Source: Limnomonas spitsbergensis (Eukaryota > Chlorophyta > Chlorophyceae > Chlamydomonadales). Taken from it: a stretch of DNA of 64,000 nucleotides. The DNA is taken from contig JAYJMM010000119.1 of the NCBI GenBank assembly GCA_037349105.1, positions 1,995,001-2,059,000 on the forward strand, in the 5' to 3' direction. Numbering within the stretch: the first letter of the stretch is position 1; every line of letters starts with the position of its first letter. Below are positions 24,525 through 36,400 of the stretch, in pieces. The notes below the pieces were generated by a model that saw only the letters and a program-made list of their open reading frames with translations, was not told where the DNA came from and searched no databases. The translations under genes and the position numbers were made by a program.

Positions 24525-24716
24525 TTATTTCTTAAACTCAACGAATGTGACACGATATCTCGGTGACCGTGCATTCTCTGTAGAAGAGCTGTCCGCTGCT
24601 GAAACCTTTCGCATATTCCCATCTTGAAGTATTGAAGGGCCTGCCTTTATTACTTTATAGCAGTGCCCTCTCAACTTTTTCCGCATGAAGTAGGCCTTAC
24701 CTGCTCCTGCAACCAT
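24525..24716 (-). CDS. Possible terminal exon, unknown protein
   Basis: Short frame ending RYRVTFVEFKK-stop, with a possible acceptor (GGTTGCAG) at its 5' side. Basic and serine-rich. No partner exon was found, so this is tentative. Confidence 0.2.
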   Translation of the reverse strand: MVAGAGKAYFMRKKLRGHCYKVIKAGPSILQDGNMRKVSAADSSSTENARSPRYRVTFVEFKK

Positions 24717-25314
24717 GTAAGACTATTGTAACAAGGACCATTACCTTTCCCAAGTGCGCTTCACTTACGTCACTGCAACATGAAGAATAAGACCGACGTG
24801 GCGAGCCCAAGAGCCGACCTCCGCTGCAGGGTAGCACCATCTTCAAGAGACAAGAGTAGAGGACTATAAGGACAAATGCTCAGCTACTGTTGTCATGAGC
24901 GCCGTGCCTGCCTGGCGCTTCGCCTGAGTGACCAATGGAGGTGGGAAGTTGCCAAACTTGAAGCATGCATGTGGCATGCATGCGCCACATCTGCTGGGGC
25001 TGTTGCTGAGATGTATTATGCTGTACACTCTTAGCAGCGCTTACTCAGCCAGCTTTAAGCAGTCGTAGCGGTTCCTTACCGATCTCTTTCTACAGATCTG
25101 CCCTCTTACGCAGTCCTCACTAAACGATCCATTTCATAGACCTTCAATATCGGCAGTACCATTTTACCGTACATTGGCATAGACTTCGCTAAGAATTAAT
25201 TAACGACGATTGGCCTGCGCGGACAAAGCTGCTTGCTAATAATACTTCAAAATGGGCATGCGCGGAGTGTCAGTCAGGTCTCCCAAGCCCCAAACAACTA
25301 TTTTGTGGGTATGC

Positions 25315-25420
25315 GCCAAGGGGGGGGGCAAAAAAAAAGTCAAACACCCCATCATAAAAAAAATGTGAAACGACTTCTGGCTATCCCCCCCCCCGCCTCC
25401 GGAACCTAGTAAAACCTTGA
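25315..25420 (+). repeat. Poly-G/poly-C dispersed repeat fragment
   Basis: A G9 run, an A8-9 run, CACCCCATCATAAAAAAAA and a C10 run occur in the same order as in the 18.6 and 19.4 kb elements. Confidence 0.35.
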
Positions 25421-25562
25421 TTTCTCAGTCAAAAATCAGAATTGAAGGAAGGGAGCGGGGTCAATTTCAATCAGCTCATCAGTGCGCTTCTAATGGTGTC
25501 GATAAATGTAGCAACTTCACAAATGTTAAGCGGTGCAACAAAAGAATATACCATTGCTCTTG

Positions 25563-26308
25563 CTACCATCTGCCAGCTAGCCACCAATCCTTGCTAGAGA
25601 CCTTGGGGCTCCAGAAACGTGAGGACTCACGCATGAGTGGCATTAAACCAGCATCTAACTTAAGCGTGCTGATGTGCTGCTTCAGAAGCTTGGTCTTCTG
25701 CTTCTTGGGGAGCTCCTTGCCCACCACCCCCTTCAACTCCTCAGCACTGATGGCATATCTCGTCACATCTGCCTCCGTCAGCTCCTGACCAGGGTGGGCT
25801 GACTCCATGTGATCTAGGAAGTGATAACTCCACACATAAGGGTGGATGGTATCCGCGATGCTCCTGCAGATGGTGCAAGCCACTAGTCTGCTGGTGCAAG
25901 GATTGGTGGCAGAACCCCGCTGGCGCCAAGCTAAAGGCTGCCCCACATTGGTGCAGCAATGTAGCTGATAGCTTGGTTATCGTCCCACAACCATGCATCT
26001 TGTACACCGTCGGCGCATCCCCAACTACTGATGGTCCATATTCTTGTTGAACATCCTCCGACTCTCGGAGGGTTGTCATCGCAAAGTGGCCAGGGCTTGG
26101 CATCATCGCCTCTGTACGGGAACTCAGCCGACATGCTCAAGCTGTGGCTAGAAGCTGGTGGAAGCTGACCAGGAACCCCCACCAGCTGGGCTAGAAGCAT
26201 CGGCAGGTCGTCATTACTTAATTCATAGCAACTACCAATGCAGCTACACCGTGTGAGTCCATAACGAGTGTACGCACAACGGTGCATGTGGTTCCAGAGC
26301 CATGACAC
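25563..26308 (-). pseudogene. Fragmented ORF with zinc-finger-like motif
   Basis: Three overlapping minus-strand frames each carry a coding-looking piece: LSNDDLPMLLAQLVGVPGQL (5'), LRESEDVQQEYGPSVVGDAP (middle) and VACTICRSIADTIHPYVW followed by SYHFLDHMESAHP (3'). The last has a C-x2-C...H-x3-H-x4-H pattern. The frame changes fit either small introns or decay. The parent family is not recognised; a transposon origin is possible but unproven. Confidence 0.3.
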
Positions 26309-26419
26309 CCCCCATGCCCAAATTGCATGCCAAGAGGGGTTTGGTATTCTTTGTGGAATTTTTTATGATGCATATCTGTAGCAAATGGCAGTAGGAATGC
26401 AACGGTGTAGCTATCGTCT

Positions 26420-26660
26420 CAATCTGATGTTTAAAAAAAATCCTAATATTTCCAAAAATGCCCTTTTTCCTTTACCCCCCTCCCTCCCCCCCCACTTTGA
26501 CCCTCCAAATATCCCAGCCCCCTGGGCCAAAAACAATTTTAAGACCAGATATGGAGAGCTCTCGTCAAGCTCTACAACTTTCGATGATGGGGTGTATTCA
26601 GTCATATTTTGCCCCCCCCTCGGTGTGCGCTATGAATTAAAACAGCAAATATCAAAAAGT
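26420..26660 (+). repeat. Dispersed poly-C/G-rich repeat, copy B
   Basis: Partner of the 19375-19710 copy. A poly-C run is followed by the CCCTGGGCCAAAA core and a shared GCTCTACAA block, then a further C run. A more diverged relative lies at 25315-25420. Confidence 0.55.
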
Positions 26661-26899
26661 TTGGGAGGACTAAAAGACTATATACTAAAAGACTAAATAC
26701 AACTTGAACATGTGCAGTTCGTACTATTATATTTGCACCATCCAGCGGGGCATCAAATTCATGCATGGGACAGGTGCCCCAATAAGAATCGACGAGCAAC
26801 GGCCTGCCGGGGGTGGGCGTGGTCGGAGGGGGGGGCGAATTTCGACACGGGCGGCGAAAAGGAGAGTGAAAAGGATAAAGTTACCTTCAAACTAAGGTT

Positions 26900-27430
26900 G
26901 ACCTGTCTTTTAAGATAGTTATTTCGGGCGGATTGTGCACAAAATAAAAGTACTGGTATAAAACTCTGATAAAACACTAATACCGGTAAACTTGGCTATG
27001 AAGGCGCGCTAAAAACAATTATCCCCTCGGACAAGCAACCAACAGACAACAACATGCACAATTGTGTCCGAACTGCGCCTGCTAATACCTTTATGCCCTC
27101 CATTCACGACCATTGGCTGGTAAGGGCATAAGGCTTCAACAGACGTTGTAACCAGCCAGCCAACCAACTAGCCAAGAATGTTCCAGAAACTGACTGGAGA
27201 AATGGCTAGATGGTTAGTCGGTTGATATCTAGCCCTGTTCTGGGTACGACGAAGTACTGTGCAGCTGGTGGTCGTGGTTGGTGGTGGCCGGTCCATAATC
27301 GCAAAATTGGCTATACAGTCAGAGGAGATCTCAGACAAGCAATTTCTTCATGTCAACCGTTTTAGTTTATGATGCTGACGCTGTTACCAATTACCATGAG
27401 CACTGCTATGTGCTGTCAGCACCAGAGACA
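26900..27430. other. Upstream region of plus-strand gene, nothing specific seen
   Basis: Contains a foldback-like ACCAGCCAGCCAACCAACTA / TGGCTAGATGGTTAGTCGGT pair at about 27150-27230. No open frame or TATA box could be assigned with confidence to the gene starting at 27436. Confidence 0.3.
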
Positions 27431-27435
27431 GCACC

Positions 27436-30400
27436 ATGGTATCTGTCCAGTACAAGCGAAAAAAGCCGAAACGAAAAGCACCCGAGGAGCATCCCTGGAA
27501 CCGCCGCGCCATCATCATGGCTCGCAACCAAGGTCGTCTGCAGGGAACCACCAAGACGGACATTTACGCCGAGGAGGAGAACGACCGGAAGGCGCGACAT
27601 GGGGTGCGAGTCAGGCGTATGTGTTGCTGAATGCTGATGTATGACAGCGTCTCCGCATCATCCACCCTACATAATTTGCGTAAGGGAGTGCGAACGCGAA
27701 GACCAGGACCAGCTTAAGTTGTGCGTGTGTTTGGTTTGTAACTGTGTTTGTTCAGGGAGCAGGGACTGTGAGTGGAAGACAGAGCGGGTCAGGCTCTATT
27801 TTCGCCCGACGATGGGCACGTATGAAAACAAAAGAAGCTCGCCCACCGACATGTTCAGCAGTTGATGTCTAAATGCGACCACGAGGGAGAGTCCCCCCCC
27901 ACACACACGTTATCCTGGAACGCAGTGACTGCCCCTCGCTCCCCCACGTCGACTGCTCGTTGCCCCCATGCGTTAATTGACATCAAGAAATAACTAAATT
28001 GACGTACATACTGTTCTGTCCTGCCTTATGTCACATCTAGTGCTCGATGTCACAAGTGGAAGCACTGCAAATGCCGGTATCTGGCCATGCTCCTAGAAAG
28101 CTCGTTATGTCGGTACTACAGGCTATATCATACTTAGGTTGCTGTTACATAGTACATCGTTTTTAGCCATCCCAACAGTGGGGTGCATGACCACATGGCA
28201 TACCTCATGGGCCGCTGTCCCCATGCACGCCACATGGATTTCAAGCTTCCTTGCCCCCATGCACGCCACATGGATTTCAAGCTTCTTTGCCCCCATGCAC
28301 GCCACATGGATTTCAAGCTTCCTTGCCCCCATGCACACGATGTGCATTAACTGCATCCGTGATCCCATGCACCGCATATGGATTTGAAATGTGACTCAGC
28401 CAGCAACCCAAGCGGACGTTTAGCTTCTGTGCCCACATGCACCAAGGGGTGTCCAACCAACCTCAAGGGGTGCATCCCCCAAAGCCCTGTTTTCTCGGGG
28501 GCGCGAAAGCCTCCACCATGGCGGGCATTTCAAGGCCATCTAAGCCGACAAGTTTCGGGGGATGCACCCCGTGGGGGGGGGTGGAGACCTCTTCATGCAC
28601 CCCACGTGTATTTAAAGACTCCACCATTGAAATTAAAGACTCCACCATTTGAATTAAAGACTTCACTGTTTGAATTAAAAAGTTATGTACCCCCTATGCA
28701 ACTTATACACGTCTGCTTAGCCGGCTGCCCTCTGCCATCTAGGTCAGAGGCAAGCCTACCCTTTGATGCCAAGCTTTTCCTGGGACCCATGTTTAACTTT
28801 CAGGGTCAAGAGACAGAGACCCTTATTCTGTAGTGACCCTATTTAGGGGCCTAGAAACAGCTACTGCTATGTCAACCCTATTTAGGGGCCTAGAAACAGC
28901 CACTGCTATGTCAACCCTATTTAGGGGCCTAGAAACAGCCACTGCTATGTCAACCCTATTTGGGGGCCTAGAAACAGCCACAGCTATGTCAACCCTATTT
29001 AGGGGCCTAGAAACAGCCACTGCTATGTCAACCCTATTTAGGGGCCTAGAAACAGCCATTGCTATGTCAACCCTATTTGGGGGCCTAGAAACAGCCACTG
29101 CTATGTCAACCCTATTTAGGGGCCTAGAAACAGCCACTGCTATGTCAACCCTATTTGGGGGCCTAGAAACAACCACTGCTATGTCAACCCTATTTAGGGG
29201 CCTAGAAACAGCCACTGCTATGTCAACCCTATTTGGGGGCCTAGAAACAGCCACTGCTATGTCAACCCTATTTGGGGGCCTAGAAACAGCCACTGCTATG
29301 TCAACCCTATTTGGGGGCCTAGAAACAGCCACTGCTATGTCAACCCTATTTGGGGGCCTAGAAACAGCCACTGCTATGTCAACCCTATTTGGGGGCCTAG
29401 AAACAGCCACTGCTATGTCAACCCTATCTATTTGGGGGCCTAGAAACAGCCACTGCTATGTCAACCCTATTTAGGTGCCTAGAAACAGCCACTGCTATGT
29501 CAACCCTATTTGGGGGCCTAGAAACAGCCACTGCTATGTCAACCCTATTTGGGGGCCTAGAAACAGCCACTGCTATGTCAACCCTATTTGGGGGCCTAGA
29601 AACAGCCACTGCTATGTCAACCCTATTTGGGGGCCTAGAAACAGCCACTGCTATGTCAACCCTATCTATTTGGGGGCCTAGAAACAGCCACTGCTATGTC
29701 AACCCTATTTGGGGGCCTAGAAACAGCCACTGCTATGTCAACCCTATTTGGGGGCCTAGAAACAGCCACTGCTTTGTCAACCCTATTTGGGGGCCTAGAA
29801 ACAGCCACTGCTATGTCAACCCTATTTGGGGGCCTAGAAACAGCCACTGCTATGTCAACCCTATTTGGGGGCCTAGAAACAGCCACTGCTATGTCAACCC
29901 TATTTGGGGGCCTAGAAACAGCCACTGCTATGTCAACCCTATTTGGGGGCCTAGAAACAGCCACTGCTATGTCAACCCTATTTGGGGGCCTAGAAACAGC
30001 CACCGCTATGTCAACCCTATTTGGGGGCCTAGAAACAGCCACTGCTATGTCAACCCTATTTGGGGGCCTAGAAACAGCCACTGCTATGTCAACCCTATTT
30101 GGGGGCCTAGAAACAGCCACTGCTATGTCAACCCTATTTGGGGGCCTAGAAACAGCCACTGCTATGTCAACCCTATTTGGGGGCCTAGAAACAGCCACTG
30201 CTATGTCAACCCTATTTGGGGGCCTAGAAACAGCCACTGCTATGTCAACCCTAAGGCAGCTGCTGTGATGCACTGCCCTCACGTCTGCTCAGCCAGCCAC
30301 CCTCTTCCATGAAGGCCAGAGGGAAGCCCCCCCTTGACGTAGCTTAGCGTATTTTCTAACTCCTGGGCCCTCACCCGACCTTTCACCGCCCTTGGCATGC

Positions 30401-33400
30401 AGTCAGGAGGGGAGGTGTGGCGTGGTCATGGGACCTTCTCATCCGATGCGGAGGTTTCCTGTGGAACAATATTAATTTCAAGGTTTAGCCGTACCCTGCC
30501 TCAACCCCACATGTTACACCACATTGCATGCCAACATCGTTTCCCCCCACGTAGGCCCCCATCCTGCCCTGCTTCAACCCCTCATGTCTTACCCTCCCCT
30601 CTTTTCCTTAGGCCCCCATCCTGCCCTGCTTGCATCCCTCATGTCTTACGCCCCCCCCTCCCCCTCCTCTCCTTAGGCCCCCTGTCTGCCCTGCTTTAAA
30701 CCCAGCTACAGCTGGAAGCAGCGCTTCAAACTCATCAGGATGACGCACCGCAAGAAGTGGCAGGGCATGGCCAGGTCGGAGTTTGGCATAGAACCGACAA
30801 CTGGGGTCGAGACAGAGGTCATCGTACAGAAGACGTCCTTCTTGTTCAAGGAGCAGGTAGTAGTACAGGCGCCTGGTATGGGAGGCAGAGGGGGTGCATG
30901 GCAAGGGAGGCTGTGTGAATGCACGGCAAGAGAGGCAGTGCGGGTGCATGGCATGGGCGGCAGAGCGGGTGCATGGCTTGGAAGGCAGAGGGGGTGCATG
31001 GCATGGGAGGCAGAGCGGGTGCATGGCTTGGGAGGAAGAGCAGGTGCATGGCATGGGAGGCAGAGGGGGTGCATGGCATGGGAGGCAGAGGGGGTGCATG
31101 GCTTGGGAGGCAGAGGGGGTGCATGGCATGGGAGGTAGAGGGGGTGCATGGCATGGGAGGCAGAGCGGGTGCATGGCTTGGGAGGAAGAGCAGGTGCATG
31201 GCATGGGAGGTAGAGGGGGTGCATGGCATGGGAGGCAGAGGGGGTGCATGGCTTGGGAGGCAGAGGGGGTGCATGGCATGGGAGGTAGAGGGGGTGCACG
31301 GCATGGGAGGCAGAGCGGGTGCATGGCAAGGGGGGCAGAGGGGGTGCATGGCATAGGAGGCAGAGGGGGTGCATGGCTTGGGAGGCAGAGGGGGTGCATG
31401 GCATGGGAGGCAGAGGGGGTTCATAGCATGGGAGGCAGAGCGTGTGCATGGCATGGGAGGCAGAGCGTGTGCATGGCATGGGAGGCAGAGCGGTTGCATG
31501 GCAAGGGAGGCAGAGTGATTTCATGGTAAGGGGAGCAGAGCAGGTGCATGGCAAGGGAGGCAGACTGGCAGAGTGGGTGCATGCGTGGTGTTCCCGTTAC
31601 TGCGCGATATCAAAAGCTATGCATTATTAATTGATGTGCAGATGTATTGAGATACAATTGAGGTATACCAGGGCTCGGTTAGACTATAGCATGAATGTAT
31701 TGTGCTGCCCTGATGCTGCGGCTACTGCAATTGCATGGCGCTGCATGGCAGCGCTCTGCAGTGCATGACAGTACATGACATGCCACCATGCTGGCTGTCT
31801 TGGTGCATTGCTTGCCCTCAGCATGAGGTTCGATATCGAGATGGAGATGACTGGGAGGGCCTGTCACTGGGTTTGACCTTAACCCTACACCCTCAACGTG
31901 TCCCGCAGCTCTGATGTGTGTGTGTGTGTGTGTGTATGGCCAGGTCGTACTGAATCCCACTTTGCCGGTTGCCGCTGTGGTGAAGGCACCACCAGCACCT
32001 GCTGCAGCCGCTGCCTCGACAGCAGCAGGAGCAGCAGACGCTGCCCTGCTGTCAGACACCGCTGCAATCGAACCCAGTCAGCTGGATCGCGCACCGAGCG
32101 TGCCCGTCCCGCAGTCAGCCCTATCTGCGCCTGTCCGCTGGCTAGACCCGTCCCCGATAGCTGCACCTGTAAAGCTGGTTGTGGCGGACAAGCTTCACGG
32201 ACACCAGCTGCATGTGCAGGTGGGGTGTATGGTTTAGGGTTCAGGGTTTTCTGTGAAGCGTTACAGGACCTGCCTTATGATTACAGACTCAGCCTTACAA
32301 ATTAAGGGCTATAGGGTTTAGCTCGCTGACATATAAGTGGGCTGGTGATAGGGAGCGGGGCTGGGACAGGCTGCGTGATATGAAGGGGGGATTGTGTGAT
32401 GAGCTTGAGTGTTGATCTGGAGTGTTGAGCTTAGTGTATACGTGTTCGCTCGTCTAGGTAGGTCAGCAACGATGAGTGCCCGAAATGCTGACAAGGGGGG
32501 CCTGATGCCCGCGAGCGCCGAGGAGGGAGGTGGACGAGGTGCTTGCGAGAAAAGCGGGGTAGCCAGTAGGCAAGGTGTCGAGCAGATGGGGTCGAATGGG
32601 CAGGCAAGGTTGGCCGTTGGAAGCGGTGCTTTGTCCACATACCCTGCCCTCCGCCATACAATTCCTGCCCTTCTGTCCACTTTATCCTGATGCAGCTGTC
32701 AAGCCTGGCCGGCCCAACTGAGCCTTTAACCCTTAACCCTGCCACATTGACCCTGAACCCTGAACCTAGCCACCCAGGCGGTGCGCGCTGCCCTCCGTAT
32801 CCGACGCCTCTGCCGGGCCTGGCTGAACCAGCTTTACCCTCAACCCTCAAGTCTGAAACATCGTTCCTGATTAACATTCCTGATGCCTCGTGTTCAGCAC
32901 ACCGTTTCAGCTCAGCGTTTCGGTTTCTCGGTTTCTCCGCTGCTCGGTTTCATAGTTTTACGATTGTTGGGTATTTATGATGCCTGATGTATTTTCGTAT
33001 GTTTGTGCTGCTTCGTATGTGTGCTGTTCGGTATCGCTGCTGCTCGGTATTGCTACCGCCCGTCTTTTGAGACCTTTGTTGCAATCGGACTCTGGGGCGC
33101 ACTATCCCTCCCCTGTGCCTGGTGTGGGTGTGGGGGGTACATGTGTTTGTGTAGTACAACTGGCCGCCATTGCGAGTTGTACTACACAAACTGGCAATGG
33201 AGGCCAGTTTGTGTAGTACAAACTGGCCTCCATAGTACAAACTGGCCTCCATTGCCAGTTGTACTACACAATCTGGCAATGGAGGCCAGTTTGTGTAGTA
33301 CAAACTGGCCTCCATAGTACAAACTGGCCTCCATTGCCAGTTGTACTACACAATCTGGCAATGGAGGCCAGTTTGTGTAGTACAAACTGGCCTGCATAGT

Positions 33401-36400
33401 ACAAACTGGCCTCCATTGCCAGTTTGTACTACACAAACTGGCCTCCATGATGTGTATTTGATGTTGCTTGTTTGCAAACCAATTGATTCCCCCACTATGC
33501 ACCATGTGTGTGTTGGGTACACATGTGTGTGTTTTGCAGACCAGCTGTTCCCACCATCGCCTGTTGAATGTCAGTACGGTATAGGGAATAAATGTTTTGT
33601 TGCTGACCACTTGATTCCCCCAATGTATCATATGTGTATGTGTGGCGTGTGTGTGCTTGCAGACCAAGGCCAACATCAAGCGGATCATGGAGTTTGCATC
33701 GGTGCTCAAGGATCTAGTGGAGCTCATAGACAGGACAAGAGAGAAAGAGAGACAATGCAAGGAGAACTTGTTTTCTTTCAGAAACGAAGATTGAGTATGT
33801 AGATATCACGCAGGTTGAACCTGGTGGTTTAGGGTAAAGGTGTGCCTAAAGCCTGAAGCTAAGTATATATGATATATTATGCAGCTGAACCTGGCGGTTT
33901 AGGGTTGAGATCTACCTAACCCCTCAAGGCATGTAGCTATTATGCAGCCTGCCATGTATCTCATAAGCTATCAGGCTGAACTTCAAAATTCTTCCTACTT
34001 AGCCCTTCTTTAAGGGCGCTTGGACAGGCTTCAGGGTTTGGAATAAGATGCGGTAGAGGAGGATCTCTGCAAGGCCGATACCTTGTCCGGCTTTAGACTG
34101 AAGGGGAATCGTTAACCCTACACCCTAGAGTCTTGCTCCTAGACCCTACTCCTAAACCCTTAACCTTACTCCTAAACCCTCAACCCTACTCATTAAACCT
34201 CAACCCTACTCCTAAACCCTCAACCCTCCTTCTAAACCCTACTCCCCTCCCCTAGGCTGATGGCCTATCCAGCATACAAGCATGGGGCAATCCACGCAAC
34301 AACCTGCCGATGCTGGTCTGGCTCGTCGGTGCTCACAACGATCGCTGCTGGTATTGCTCGTCGAGCTCACGATCGCTTGTCAATACGCAATATGTATCGC
34401 TCGAATGGAACGCCGATGGAAAAGCAAGTGAGCAACGATGACAGCTGTAATTCAAAATGTCCACACTCGTCTCTGACAGTCGCTGCAGCAAGACACCATT
34501 ATCCCGCCGTAGTGCATGTGGTGCATGATGGTGTCCGATGATGAGACAAGTCTGAATGAAGCCAGCTAAATGAAGACACGTCAAAAATACTCGGTTCATA
34601 CCTGGTCGGAACCACCAATACAAAGTGTCCCCCCCCCCATAGCCGTAAATAGAACCGGGGCCTATAGCCACCATTACACGTGGTGATGTCTAATCCTGTA
34701 TTTCATGTGATGAAGTTGATGGTCTGCTGTGACACATGATGTGCGGCAAAGATAGGTAGGATGGATGGTTGCTGTACACGCTGTCAGATCTGGATCCCTT
34801 ACTTTATGTGATAAAGCTATCAGCCTGCTGTACTGCATGATAGGATACGGCATCCTCTTGAATAGAGGATCCGTTGCTGCTTGTGATGTAGGGAGCAGCC
34901 CTGCACTGACGTAGGTATCGCTGCTGTATTGAAAATAGCCCTGGGTGCCTAAAATGTGGTACCTGTCGTAACACCGTTCCCGCTGTTCTGTCAGATCTAA
35001 GATCTCTCAGATATCATGATCTGGGTGTCTGGGATGAAGTGCATGTCGGAACACCTTTCCTGTGTTACGGTCAGACATACGATCCTGTCTGAGGTTACTC
35101 CTCTCAGTTGAGGTTGCTCCTCTCAGTTGATGTTACTCCTCTCAGTTGAGTTAACTCCTCTCAGTTGAGTTCACTCCTCTCAGCTGAGTTTACTCCTCTC
35201 AGCTGAGGTTACTCCTCTCAGTTGAGTTAACTCCTCTCAGTTGAGTTTATTCCTCTCCGTTGAGTTTACTCCTCTCAGTTGAGGTTACTCCTCTCAGCTG
35301 AGACTACTCCTCTCAGCTGAGACTACTCCTCTCAGCTGAGTTTATTCCTCTCAGCTGAGGTTACTCCTCTCAGCTGAGGTTACTCCTCTCAGTTGAGTTT
35401 ACTCCTCTCAGTTGAGGTTACTCCACTCAGTTGAGCTTACTCCTCTCAGCTGAGGTTACTCCTCTCAGTTGAGGTTACTCCTCTCAGCTGAGGTTACTCC
35501 TCTCAGCTGAGTTTACTCCTCTCAGCTGAGGTTACTCCTCTCAGCTGAGGTTACTCCTCTCAGCTGAGGTTACTCCTCTCAGTTGAGGTTACTCCACTCA
35601 GCGGAGGTTATTCCTCGCAGCTGAGGTTACTCCTCTCAGTTGAGTTTACTCCTATCAGCTGAGTTTACTCCTCTCAGCTGAGTTAACTCCTCTCAGCTGA
35701 GGTTACTTCTCTCAGCTGAGGTTACTCCTCCCAGTTGAGGTTACTCCACTCAGTTGAGTTTACTCCTCTCAGCTGAGGTTACTCCTCGCAGTTGAGGTTA
35801 CTCCTCTCAGCTGAGTTTACTCCTCTCAGCTGAGGTTACTCCTCTCAGCTGAGGTTACTCCTCTCAGCTGAGTTTACTCCTCTCAGCTGAGGTTACTCCT
35901 CTCAGTTGAGTTTACTCCTCTCAGCGGAGGTTATTCCTCGCAGCTGAGGTTACTCCTCTCAGTTGAGTTTACTCCTATCAGCTGAGTTTACTCCACTCAG
36001 CTGAGTTTACTCCTCTCAGCTGAGGTTACTTCTCTCAGCTGAGGTTACTCCTCTCAGCTGAGGTTACTCCTCTCAGTTTAGGTTACTCCTCTCAGCTCAG
36101 CCCTGCCCTCATGCCTGTACTGCAACATCCCTAAATTATGAGCCGCAAATCCCTGATTTTTTACCTTTGCCCTATTACATGGACCATGAACCTCAACCCC
36201 TGAATCATGAACTGTATTCCCTCATGGAACCATTAGCCGTCATTCAAGAACCGTAAACCCATAACCCTACATCATGAAACCTCAACCTTAAATCATGAAC
36301 GGTCAGCCCTACATCATAAACCTGAACCCTGCACCCTATGTCATGGTTCCTGCCTCGTACCCGCTTCCCATTAGGCATGCACGGTTGGTTCATTCAGAAG

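Noticed and set aside
28833..30312. Long open frames on both strands (up to 284 codons)
   Set aside because: They are by-products of a 39-bp satellite (13 codons, no stop in several frames); the peptides are perfectly periodic and have no flanking domain.
30608..31554. Pro/Cys/Ser-rich open frames of 217-282 codons
   Set aside because: They arise from the 24-bp minisatellite, with all frames open and periodic. The flanking plus-strand exon explains the only non-repetitive part.
34130..34250. Telomere
   Set aside because: CCCTAAACCC-like words are degenerate, internal and scattered; there is no uninterrupted terminal array.
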